The position numbers were made by a program, and so were the translations under genes. A stretch of 19,051 nucleotides of DNA, taken from assembly GCA_031409495.1 (NCBI GenBank), contig JANNXI010000160.1, positions 1 through 19,051 on the forward strand, read 5' to 3'. The stretch is from JANMDR01 sp031409495. GTDB lineage: Bacteria; Pseudomonadota; Gammaproteobacteria; Burkholderiales; Usitatibacteraceae. Positions 1-7,545 of this stretch are shown one piece after another (the stretch's first letter is position 1; each line of letters begins with the position of its first letter). The notes below the pieces were generated by a model, which was not told the origin of the DNA, searched no databases, and saw only the letters and a list, made by a program, of their open reading frames with translations.

Positions 1-1
1 C

Positions 2-2149
2 GCGTTGACGGGAGCAGGTTGTTCAGCCACTACGCCAACCTTTAACGCAAGCTCTAACCCAAGTGTCACCCTAACAGGCGCCACAATGACAGCAGGTACG
101 GCAAGCTGTACCTTCACGGCAGTCGTGACTGGCAGCGTCGCTGGCACCTACGCCAACGTCGCCGCCAATATCAGCGGTGCGAGCAGTAATATCACCACTG
201 TTGGCGTGGCGAGTACCCTGGCTGTAAGTTCTATAGCACCTGTAGTTTCTAAATCCTTCAGTGTTTCTCCGGTTTTTGTTAATGGTTTTTCTGTTTTAAC
301 TGTGACAGTAACTAACTCAAATGCTGTCGCGATGACCGGGATTGCCTTTACCGACACATTCCCATTGTTGCCGGCGCCAGGCATGGTTAGGGCGTCAATC
401 CCCGCTGCGGCGACAAGCTGCGTAGGCGGTGTCGTTACCCATACTGCCGGTAGTGTAAGTTTGGCGGGAGGTACGTTGGCTGCGGGTGCCAGCTGTACGG
501 TTTCGATTAACGTGACTTCAACGGGATCTGGTAGTTTCGTTAATACGATAGGTGTCGGCGCTGTGACTAGCTCGTTTGGTTCAAACACGGTGGCTGCTAC
601 GGCAACGCTGGTTGTGAATCGATCAATAGCAGACGTCATTGTGGCCAAGACCGGGCCAGCTCTCATCGCGCCTAGTAGCGCTATAACTTATGTAGTCACT
701 ATTTCTAACAACGGACCCGGTGAGGCGTTGGATATTGCTGTCGTTGATGTTGTTCCTGCGGGCATCACTGGTGTCGCTGTGGGTTGTGGAAATGCCGTGA
801 ATGGTGCAGTTTGTACCGGTGGGACGCTGACTGGCAACACATTTGCAGCCACATTAGTATCGTTACCCGTGAATGCGTCGCTGCAATACACGTTTACGGG
901 CGTTGCCCCGGCTTCAGGAATACTTGTAAATACTGCTACGGCGATTACATTCGGATCGTCAGATCCGACCGATCCAACACGTGTAGCGGCTGGCAACAAT
1001 AGCGCAACGGTCACCACTAATTTCGGTTCGCCCGACCTCCGTTTGAGTAAGTCTCACGTTGGTAGCTTTACTGTTGGAGTGAACGGTTCATTTACCTTGA
1101 CGGCGGATAATACTTTAGGCGCTTTCGCAACGATCGGTTCCGTGACTGTTGTAGATACCCTGCCAGCAGGCTTAACTTTTGTTTCTGCAACAGGTACGGG
1201 TTGGACTTGCTCGAACCTACTGCAAGTTGTGACGTGTACGTCACCCACCGTTATAGCTGCTGGCGGTACGGGCGCGCCAATTACGCTTAACGTTGCTGTT
1301 GGCTTAGCTGCATTGCCTTCAGCGCTAAATAGTGCGGTAGTTTCAGGCGGAGGCGAGCCGGTAGAGAACAATGGCAATAATAGTGCTGTAGATACAGTTG
1401 CTGTGTTGCCAAGTCCGCAGAATCAATTCCTTAACGATGGCGCGAAGACTGGGTTGCCTGGATCTAGTGTTACCTATCCGCATGTGTTTAATGCCAACAT
1501 TGCTGGTGTTGTCAGCTTTACCGCGGTAGATTCTCCAGTACCAGCATTAACCGGCTGGGTAACTTCAGTATTCCGTGACACCAACTGTAACGGCGTGTTG
1601 GATGGAACTGAAGCGGCGACACCGTTAACGGCAGCGATTGCTGTGGTGCCAGGGGATCAGGTTTGTATCGTTGTGCGCAATACCATTCCGGCTGGCGCTG
1701 TAACTGGCGCTACGGACACGGTGCTTGTTAGCTCTAACTTTACGCCTACCGTTGGTGTGCCGCAAACCCTGACGCGCCAAGATGTAACTACAGTCGGTGC
1801 GGTTGGTGGTTCCGGGTTAACCTTGCAGAAGACAGTTCGCAATATTACGCAGGGTGGCGCCGTTGGTACCAACAACGTTGCTAAGCCAGGTGATATTGTT
1901 GAATATGTCATTACCTACATCAATATGTCGAGTTTGCCATTGACCACCTTGGTTGTTTTGGATAGCACACCAACATTTACGACCTTTGTAAGTGCGGCTT
2001 GCACACTGCCATTGCCTGTTGGTATCACGGCATGTACAGTAAGTAGTGCTCCTGCGGTGGGCGCGAACGGTAACGTGCAGTGGCCGCTGACTGGTTCGCT
2101 CGCGCCGGCGCAATCTGGTCAAGTGACGCTTCGAGTTAAAGTGGACTAG
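2..2149 (+). CDS. DUF11-repeat surface/secreted protein, 3' part only
   Basis: The reading frame is already open at the window edge, so this is the C-terminal part (about 715 residues) of a longer protein. The sequence is very rich in Val, Thr, Ala, Gly and Ser. It consists of successive beta-sandwich units of the DUF11 type, recognisable by the pattern of a K-T/S motif, then 'YxVTxxNxG', then 'VxDxxPAG'. Units begin near nucleotides 241, 625, 1033 and 1818; for example 'DVIVAKTGP', 'YVVTISNNGPG', 'VVDVVPAGI'. Paired cysteines recur in the loops, suggesting disulfides outside the cytoplasm. The protein ends in a beta strand (LRVKVD) with no LPXTG, PEP-CTERM or membrane anchor visible. DUF11 repeats occur in large adhesin- or matrix-like proteins, so a cell-surface or secreted structural role is inferred. 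The signal peptide and the number of upstream repeats cannot be seen. A strong terminator follows at 2239-2277. Confidence 0.8.
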   Translation, partial: ALTGAGCSATTPTFNASSNPSVTLTGATMTAGTASCTFTAVVTGSVAGTYANVAANISGASSNITTVGVASTLAVSSIAPVVSKSFSVSPVFVNGFSVLTVTVTNSNAVAMTGIAFTDTFPLLPAPGMVRASIPAAATSCVGGVVTHTAGSVSLAGGTLAAGASCTVSINVTSTGSGSFVNTIGVGAVTSSFGSNTVAATATLVVNRSIADVIVAKTGPALIAPSSAITYVVTISNNGPGEALDIAVVDVVPAGITGVAVGCGNAVNGAVCTGGTLTGNTFAATLVSLPVNASLQYTFTGVAPASGILVNTATAITFGSSDPTDPTRVAAGNNSATVTTNFGSPDLRLSKSHVGSFTVGVNGSFTLTADNTLGAFATIGSVTVVDTLPAGLTFVSATGTGWTCSNLLQVVTCTSPTVIAAGGTGAPITLNVAVGLAALPSALNSAVVSGGGEPVENNGNNSAVDTVAVLPSPQNQFLNDGAKTGLPGSSVTYPHVFNANIAGVVSFTAVDSPVPALTGWVTSVFRDTNCNGVLDGTEAATPLTAAIAVVPGDQVCIVVRNTIPAGAVTGATDTVLVSSNFTPTVGVPQTLTRQDVTTVGAVGGSGLTLQKTVRNITQGGAVGTNNVAKPGDIVEYVITYINMSSLPLTTLVVLDSTPTFTTFVSAACTLPLPVGITACTVSSAPAVGANGNVQWPLTGSLAPAQSGQVTLRVKVD

Positions 2150-2238
2150 GAAAGTAGACTACAAAAATGGATTGAAACTTGCAATTGTTGGCACGCGCAC
2201 TTCCTTAAGTTGGTAGTCGCGGCGCTTAAGTTACAACT

Positions 2239-2277
2239 AAATTACGGGTGGAGCAGGTGCTCCACCCGTAATTTTTT
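2239..2277 (+). terminator. Rho-independent terminator after the DUF11 gene
   Basis: A perfect inverted repeat has arms at 2241-2255 (ATTACGGGTGGAGCA) and 2258-2272, separated by two bases, so the real loop is AGGT. It is followed by a run of T to 2277. It lies 90 bases after the DUF11 stop codon and is GC-rich at the top of the stem, as expected of an intrinsic terminator. Confidence 0.9.
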
Positions 2278-2597
2278 GTCGGGAGAAGTAGCTCACCTCG
2301 TTAATGTAGTTCAGATTTTTCTGGTGCACCTCATCCTAAAATCGCCAGTTGAACTGTCAAGAGGCGCCCCCATCTATTTTGCCCTTTTCATGCTCCACAG
2401 GACGCTACTTTTACGCTGTTTAAAGCGGTAAGGATCGTTGCCTTTGAACTTGGCGCACCTGTTTGGAAGCGCATCGGTGATCGTAGGTACGGTTTTAGTC
2501 GCTGAGCTAAAAAAACTTAACAGCGAAATTAGGCAGCTTTTGTAGCATTTAGAGCGAAAATGCAGTGCACTTGTGTCTTCTGCTGGGTTAAGTTTTG
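2278..2597. other. Gene-poor intergenic stretch before mdh
   Basis: I see no convincing gene between the terminator and the mdh promoter. The longest plus-strand frame here (2210-2431) runs straight through the terminator hairpin and has no family resemblance. No tRNA, hairpin family member or transposon end was recognised. The segment may be a decayed gene or a long leader region, but nothing in it supports a firm call. Confidence 0.5.
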
Positions 2598-2603
2598 TAT
2601 AAT
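2571..2603 (+). promoter_or_regulatory. Likely mdh promoter
   Basis: A perfect -10 hexamer TATAAT lies at 2598-2603, 41 bases before the mdh start codon. The -35 is poor: TTGTGT at 2571-2576 is 21 bases away, and GTCTTC at 2575-2580 gives a 17-base spacer but matches weakly. The call rests on the -10 box and its position. Confidence 0.5.
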
Positions 2604-2644
2604 TAGGGTTGGTTTTTTATCCTTTCAATCACTTGGAGTGCTCT

Positions 2645-3631
2645 ATGAAATCCCCTATGCGCGTTGCAGTAACCGGTGCCGCCGGACAAATTGGTTATAG
2701 CCTGTTGTTTCGCATCGCCAGCGGCGAAATGCTCGGTAAAGATCAGCCAGTAATTTTGCAACTCCTTGAAATTGCTGATGAAAAAGCACAAAAGGCGCTA
2801 TCCGGCGTGATGATGGAGCTCGATGATTGCGCGTTTCCTCTGCTCAAGGGCATGTCAGCGCACAGCGATGCGATGACTGCATTCAAGGATGCAGATGTTG
2901 CACTCCTCGTTGGTGCGCGCCCTCGTGGCCCAGGCATGGAGCGCAAAGACCTATTAGAAGCAAACGGTGCGATTTTCACCGTGCAGGGCAGGGCGCTCAA
3001 TGCTGTTGCTAGCCGCGATGTCAAGGTGTTGGTCGTGGGTAATCCAGCTAACACCAATGCGTATATCGCAATGAAAAGCGCGCCTGATTTGTCGCCTAGT
3101 TGCTTCACCGCAATGTTACGTTTGGATCATAACCGTGCCCTTTCTCAGCTTGCGACTAAAACGGGCAAAGCTGTTGATTCTATTGAGAAAATGATCGTAT
3201 GGGGCAACCATTCGCCAACAATGTATCCAGACTATCGTTATGCAACTATTGGCGGCGATAGTGCGCCCGGGGTGGTTGCCGACGAAGCGTGGTACAAAAC
3301 ATCATTCATTCCAACCGTGGGCAAGCGTGGTGCAGCAATTATTGAAGCACGCGGTTTATCGTCAGCGGCCTCCGCTGCGGGTGCCGCAATTGATCACGTG
3401 CGTGACTGGGTGCTCGGCAGCAACGGCAAATGGGTAACCATGGGCGTGCCGTCGGACGGCAGCTATGGTATCCCTGAAGGGGTAATTTATGGTGTGCCAT
3501 GTACTACGGCCAACGGCAAATACGAAGTGATTAAAGGCTTAGAAATTGATGCGTTTAGCCGCGAGAAAATGGACTTCACGCTAGCCGAGTTAGAAGGCGA
3601 ACGCGCCGCTATTGCGCATTTGTTGGGCTGA
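2645..3631 (+). CDS. mdh: Malate dehydrogenase (NAD-dependent)
   Basis: This enzyme catalyses the reversible oxidation of malate to oxaloacetate with NAD+ in the citric acid cycle, in the cytoplasm. The NAD-binding loop GAAGQIG is at residues 11-17. Substrate arginines fit R94 and R100 in the RPRGPGMERKD segment. The RLDHNRA block supplies R159 and the catalytic D161, and GNHSP supplies the catalytic H189. The ATG at 2645 is chosen because GGAG sits about 7 bases upstream and it gives 328 residues, the normal length of the beta/gammaproteobacterial family. An earlier in-frame start at 2609 would add 12 residues absent from the family. It stands alone, with its own promoter-like -10 and a terminator at 3673-3702. 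All key residues are present, and it should be a housekeeping gene. Confidence 0.97.
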   Translation: MKSPMRVAVTGAAGQIGYSLLFRIASGEMLGKDQPVILQLLEIADEKAQKALSGVMMELDDCAFPLLKGMSAHSDAMTAFKDADVALLVGARPRGPGMERKDLLEANGAIFTVQGRALNAVASRDVKVLVVGNPANTNAYIAMKSAPDLSPSCFTAMLRLDHNRALSQLATKTGKAVDSIEKMIVWGNHSPTMYPDYRYATIGGDSAPGVVADEAWYKTSFIPTVGKRGAAIIEARGLSSAASAAGAAIDHVRDWVLGSNGKWVTMGVPSDGSYGIPEGVIYGVPCTTANGKYEVIKGLEIDAFSREKMDFTLAELEGERAAIAHLLG

Positions 3632-3672
3632 AGTAAAGATTGCTTTGAGCCAATACCTACGTAATTGTGTTT

Positions 3673-3702
3673 TAACAACGCCGCAGCAATGCGGCGTTGT
3701 TA
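3673..3702 (+). terminator. Terminator after mdh
   Basis: Arms TAACAACGCCGC (3673-3684) and GCGGCGTTGTTA (3691-3702) form a perfect 12-bp stem with the loop AGCAAT. The stem is followed by TTT. It starts 41 bases after the mdh stop and separates mdh from the four-gene cluster downstream. Confidence 0.85.
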
Positions 3703-3796
3703 TTTGGAAAATCGCATCAATTCCACGCGGTTTCCACACAAGCCGCAGAATGCCGCATAATCAGTACTTTCCAACCACTGGGATGCGCACATCTAG

Positions 3797-4957
3797 ATGA
3801 AACCAGGCCTACGCAATGCCGCAGTTACCGTTGCCTTGATGGCAGCGCTGGGCGGCGGCATTTTTTATTCCGCCACTGATAAACGCGCGACCGATCAGGT
3901 GCAAGCCACCACCGCTTTAGCTGACAAGCGTCAAGCGCAAATTGTCAATTTAAATGGGCTCATTGCTTTAGACGTTGAGCCTTATTTTAAGGACGTCCGC
4001 GTTATCAAGGTGCTGGAGGATAACAATTTTCGCGTGAATGTTACGCGTGTGGGTTCGCGCGAGATGGCAAGCAAAATTGCCAAGGACACAGCACCTGATT
4101 TTTTCATGCCGTCTGGCGTTGTGGCAGGCAATCAGATTGCCGATGCAGCAAAAAAAGCGGGCTACACCACAGCTAATTATTCCCCCTTTTATACCCCGAT
4201 GGTCATTGCATCGTGGACGCCAATCGCTAAAATTTTAGCAGCCAATAAAATCGCACAGCCATCCGCTGGAGCGGGCGGTAAAGACAATACCTATGAAGTT
4301 GATTTAGGTAAGCTAACTGAGGTGATGCTAGCCAAAAAGCGCTGGCGTGATTTACCCAACAGCAGCGGCTATGAAGTCGGTAGAAGTGTGTTGATTTCAA
4401 CAACAGACGTGCGCAAATCAAACTCGGCCGCCATGTATTTGGCGCTTACGAGCTATGTGTTGAATGGATCAGAGGTTGTTGCTAGCAAAGAAAAGGCGCA
4501 AAAAATTGGCCTTCAAGTGGCTGATTTGTTTCAGCGCCAAGGTTATCAAGAAAGCTATGTAAACGGTAATTTTGATGACTATGTTGGTATTGGTATGGGT
4601 AAAACGCCGCTCGCATTTATCTATGAAAATCAATTGGTTACGTACGCCTTAAGCCGTAAAACAATTGATAAAGATATGATGCTAATGTATCCCAAACCCA
4701 CCATCTTCAATAAGGTGATGGTGGTAACGTTGCGTGAACCCGCCAAAAAATTTGCGGATTTAGTTTCAACCGACCCAACCTTGCAAGGTATTGCCGTGGA
4801 ATACGGCTTTCGCACTAACGCCGCCGATGCACTGGTTGAGGCAAGCGCTAAAGCAGGCCTAAGCATCAAACCGCGTGTGGTCGATGTAATTGATCCGCCA
4901 AGTTATGAAACCATGGCCGAAATGATCGAAATTATTACCCAGCAAATGAAAAACTAG
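3797..4957 (+). CDS. Membrane-anchored periplasmic solute-binding-like protein
   Basis: This 386-residue protein has one hydrophobic segment at about residues 8-25 (NAAVTVALMAALGGGIFYS) and then a soluble domain. No clear signal-peptidase site or lipobox cysteine is visible, so it may remain anchored by its N terminus in the inner membrane. The soluble part reads like a type 2 periplasmic binding protein, with alternating beta-alpha segments such as 'DFFMPSGVVAGNQIAD' and a hinge-like 'YENQLVTYAL' region. I do not recognise the exact family. An in-frame TAG directly precedes the ATG at 3797, so the start cannot lie further upstream; no good Shine-Dalgarno is visible. It is first in a four-gene same-strand cluster, 36 bases before the lipoprotein that carries a comparable domain. 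The two could form a sensor pair, which is inference. Confidence 0.7.
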   Translation: MKPGLRNAAVTVALMAALGGGIFYSATDKRATDQVQATTALADKRQAQIVNLNGLIALDVEPYFKDVRVIKVLEDNNFRVNVTRVGSREMASKIAKDTAPDFFMPSGVVAGNQIADAAKKAGYTTANYSPFYTPMVIASWTPIAKILAANKIAQPSAGAGGKDNTYEVDLGKLTEVMLAKKRWRDLPNSSGYEVGRSVLISTTDVRKSNSAAMYLALTSYVLNGSEVVASKEKAQKIGLQVADLFQRQGYQESYVNGNFDDYVGIGMGKTPLAFIYENQLVTYALSRKTIDKDMMLMYPKPTIFNKVMVVTLREPAKKFADLVSTDPTLQGIAVEYGFRTNAADALVEASAKAGLSIKPRVVDVIDPPSYETMAEMIEIITQQMKN

Positions 4958-4993
4958 CTTTGTAATTTTTAATCTACAGTTAAGGATACGAAA

Positions 4994-6682
4994 ATGAAGA
5001 ACGCCATAAATAAGGTATCTTTGGGCAATATAGGCCGTAGAGCCGCGTCTTTATTGGTCTGTGCTGCCGCGCTAGCTTTGGCGGCCTGTGGCCAAGAAAC
5101 GCCATCAAAGCCAGAGTCAGCTGCTAAAGCTACGGGTAAAGCCGCGTCTGTAGAGGGTTCCAATACCTTAAGCATTCTGGCTACCAGCGATTTACGTGAT
5201 ATTGAAGAAGTAGCGGCACAAGTAAAAGTCGCCACTGGCGTACAAATAACCTTCAAGTTTGGCGGTACGTTTGAAAGCACCGATTTAGTACAAAACGGTA
5301 AAGCCGGAACCGATGCGGCTTGGTTTGCTAACGCTAAATATCTGCTTTCTGACCCCGCCGGCCAAGCACGTGTGCGGCAGCAAGAAAAAATCATGTTGTC
5401 ACCCTTGGTTATCGGCTTAAACACATCGGCGGCTAAAAAGCTAAAGTGGGATAACGGCGCCAAAGTGACGTGGGCAGACGTTAAAAACGCGGCTAAAAAC
5501 GGCCAATTGCGCTATGCCATGAGTAACCCCGCGTCTAGCAACCAAGGTTTTATGGCCGTGATGGGCGTGGCAGCAGCGGTGGCTGGTAAAAGTGAGGCGT
5601 TGGCAGCGGGAGATGTGAATCGAGAAGCGGTTCGTGAGTTTTTAGCGGGCTATAAATTGGTGGGCGATAATTCCACGTATCTAGCGGCCAAGTTTAAAGA
5701 GCGTCAAGGCGATGACATAAATGCGTTTATCAACTATGAATCGTGGTTGCTATCGATGAACGCCAAGGGCGACTTAAAAGAGCCGCTCACGCTAATTTAT
5801 CCGCACGAAGGTGTGGCTACGGCGGATTACCCGCTGATGCTGCTTAATGAAGCTAAGCTCGAAAACTACCGTAAAGTAGTGGACTATTTGAAGACCGATG
5901 CCGCTCAAAATTGGTTTGCCGAAAAAACGCTGCGCCGGCCCATCACCCCTGATGCCGCCAAGAAAAACGCGGGCCTATTCCCGGCTAATCAACTCTTGGT
6001 TGAGCTCCCGTTTAGCACTAACCGTGGAGTGGCTGATTCGCTAATTGACGCCTACTTAAATGAATTTCGTATCCCCATTGCCTCCACCTTTGTATTGGAT
6101 GTAAGTGGTTCGATGAATGATGGCGATCGCATCGGCAAATTAAAAAGCTCTTTGAAAGCATTAGCTGGACAAGATAATTCGATAACAGGGCGTTTTGCGC
6201 GTTTAAATAGCCGCGAAAAAATTTGGTTTTTGCCTTTTTCTTATACCCCCGGCGAGCCCACTGGCTTTACGATTCCAGTAGCAGGTAAAGCAGAAGAAAA
6301 AGCGGCCACTTTTGCCGCCATCAGTGAGTATTTGTCTGGCCTGAAAGCCGAAGGTGGCACCGCACTTTACGATGCTACTTTAGTGGCTGTGCGCAATATG
6401 GCTGCAGAGCGTGAAAAAAAACCTGAAAGCGCGTATTCGGTAGTCGTGTTTACTGATGGCAAACGCACCCAGGGCATGAATATGGAGCGCTTCATTGCGG
6501 GCTATAACGAGATTTTTACAGGGCAAAAAGTCGCTAAGAATATCCCAGTATTTTTAGTGCTTTATGCCGAAGGCGAGGCGGGTGCGCTGCAGCAAATTGC
6601 TGACTTATCGGGCGGTAAAGTGTTTGATGCGCGCAATCAGCCCTTGAGTGTAGTGTTTAAAGACATTCGTTCTTATCAATAA
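4994..6682 (+). CDS. Lipoprotein with solute-binding domain fused to VWA domain
   Basis: This is a 562-residue exported lipoprotein. A hydrophobic signal ends in the lipobox LAAC with the acylated cysteine at C32, followed by Gly rather than Asp, so outer-membrane sorting is plausible. Residues about 50-350 resemble a type 2 solute-binding protein ('SILATSDLRDIEE', 'ITFKFGGTFESTDLV', 'WFAEKTLRRPITPDAA'). Residues about 362-560 are a von Willebrand factor A domain with a complete metal-ion-dependent adhesion site: D369-x-S371-x-S373 in DVSGSM, T456 in GGTALYD and D488 in FTDGK. VWA domains of this kind bind partner proteins through a divalent metal. A good Shine-Dalgarno (AAGGAT, 4982-4987) sets the start. 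The gene is second in the TelA cluster and ends 10 bases before the XpaC-like gene. A capture-and-signal role in the periplasm is inferred. Confidence 0.85.
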   Translation: MKNAINKVSLGNIGRRAASLLVCAAALALAACGQETPSKPESAAKATGKAASVEGSNTLSILATSDLRDIEEVAAQVKVATGVQITFKFGGTFESTDLVQNGKAGTDAAWFANAKYLLSDPAGQARVRQQEKIMLSPLVIGLNTSAAKKLKWDNGAKVTWADVKNAAKNGQLRYAMSNPASSNQGFMAVMGVAAAVAGKSEALAAGDVNREAVREFLAGYKLVGDNSTYLAAKFKERQGDDINAFINYESWLLSMNAKGDLKEPLTLIYPHEGVATADYPLMLLNEAKLENYRKVVDYLKTDAAQNWFAEKTLRRPITPDAAKKNAGLFPANQLLVELPFSTNRGVADSLIDAYLNEFRIPIASTFVLDVSGSMNDGDRIGKLKSSLKALAGQDNSITGRFARLNSREKIWFLPFSYTPGEPTGFTIPVAGKAEEKAATFAAISEYLSGLKAEGGTALYDATLVAVRNMAAEREKKPESAYSVVVFTDGKRTQGMNMERFIAGYNEIFTGQKVAKNIPVFLVLYAEGEAGALQQIADLSGGKVFDARNQPLSVVFKDIRSYQ

Positions 6683-6692
6683 TTTGACGCAC

Positions 6693-7508
6693 ATGAGCAC
6701 AATAATTTGGCGGTTCTTATCCTCGCCCGCAAACTGGACAGGCATGACGGTGGCATTGTTAGTGCTTGGTGCGCGCATGGGCGGCTTTTTAGGGTCGATG
6801 TGGCTGCCGTTAGTGTTGGGTGGCTATGTTGCGGGCTATTGGCTTGGTAAATCAATTTTTGGCACACCAAAGCTTGTTGTAACTGATTTGGATGCGCTTG
6901 ATGCCGCCCTTACGCTAAACGAAAAGCCCGAGGGTATTGATGCGGCACTTTCCACCATGCGGCAAATTATTATTCAAAATCAAGAAGAACGCTTTAGCGG
7001 TAATCAGCAACGAAAAGTGGTTGCGCTGCTAGATGCCATCGGTCTGTTACACCGCGAATGGAGCGCGTCTTCAGCCTATTTGTCTATCGAAGACGCCTTC
7101 GTGGCCAAGCGTTTGGCGTTAGAATATTTGCCCGAAACAATACGTGGGTATTTGGTTATCCCCGCCCGTTTTACTGCTAGTAAAGTGCTTGCCAGTAATA
7201 AAACAGCAGCGCAATTGTTTGACGATGCAGTAGATGAAATGCATGTAAAAGTAGAGCAATTACAGTTTGATTTGGCCGCAAAAGACGCAGATGCCCTCGC
7301 AAATCATGCTGGTTTTTTGAATCAAAAATTTAGTAAAAAGTTTGATCCAACAGGCCGTACCAACAAAGTTGAGCGCCTTGAATCTGCGCCCAGTTTGGTG
7401 GTGCCGCAACCAATCCCTCAACCATTGCCCAAAGCTTCAGGGCAGCCCGCGACGCAAGCGCCAGTAGAGCGGCCAGCGCATGTTCCGCCGCCGCTCCCGC
7501 CGCAATAA
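6693..7508 (+). CDS. XpaC-like membrane protein
   Basis: This is a 271-residue protein with two adjacent hydrophobic segments near the N terminus (about residues 14-50, 'MTVALLVLGARMGGFLG' and 'WLPLVLGGYVAGYWLG'). A helical cytoplasmic domain follows, and the last 35 residues are rich in proline. The helical part resembles the XpaC family, often annotated 'halogen hydrolysis' after a Bacillus phenotype. The enzymatic label is not well founded, and I infer a structural or regulatory partner of TelA. XpaC-like and TelA genes are known as neighbours in many bacteria, which is the strongest support for this call. The ATG at 6693 is preferred over a TTG at 6684. There is no clear Shine-Dalgarno, but the upstream stop is only 10 bases away, so translation is probably coupled. 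Confidence 0.7.
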   Translation: MSTIIWRFLSSPANWTGMTVALLVLGARMGGFLGSMWLPLVLGGYVAGYWLGKSIFGTPKLVVTDLDALDAALTLNEKPEGIDAALSTMRQIIIQNQEERFSGNQQRKVVALLDAIGLLHREWSASSAYLSIEDAFVAKRLALEYLPETIRGYLVIPARFTASKVLASNKTAAQLFDDAVDEMHVKVEQLQFDLAAKDADALANHAGFLNQKFSKKFDPTGRTNKVERLESAPSLVVPQPIPQPLPKASGQPATQAPVERPAHVPPPLPPQ

Positions 7509-7545
7509 TTTTCCCAATTTTAAACACCGCCCACTAGGAGACACC

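Noticed and set aside
148..1911. Several antisense and alternative-frame ORFs across the DUF11 gene
   Set aside because: They mirror the low-complexity Val/Thr/Ala/Gly composition of the true frame, lack ribosome binding sites and resemble no family.
2210..2431. 73-codon plus-strand ORF after the DUF11 gene
   Set aside because: It reads straight through a perfect terminator hairpin and has no recognisable domain or Shine-Dalgarno.
2609..2644. Upstream start for mdh
   Set aside because: The family starts at the MKSP-like N terminus, and the Shine-Dalgarno GGAG fits the ATG at 2645.
4994..5095. Twin-arginine signal in the VWA lipoprotein (RR at residues 15-16)
   Set aside because: The motif lacks the following F/L-L pattern of a Tat signal; an ordinary lipoprotein signal with LAAC explains it.
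7480..7545. N-terminal extension of TelA
   Set aside because: It lies within the end of the previous gene, is arginine-rich and unlike TelA; TAGGAG precedes the ATG at 7546.
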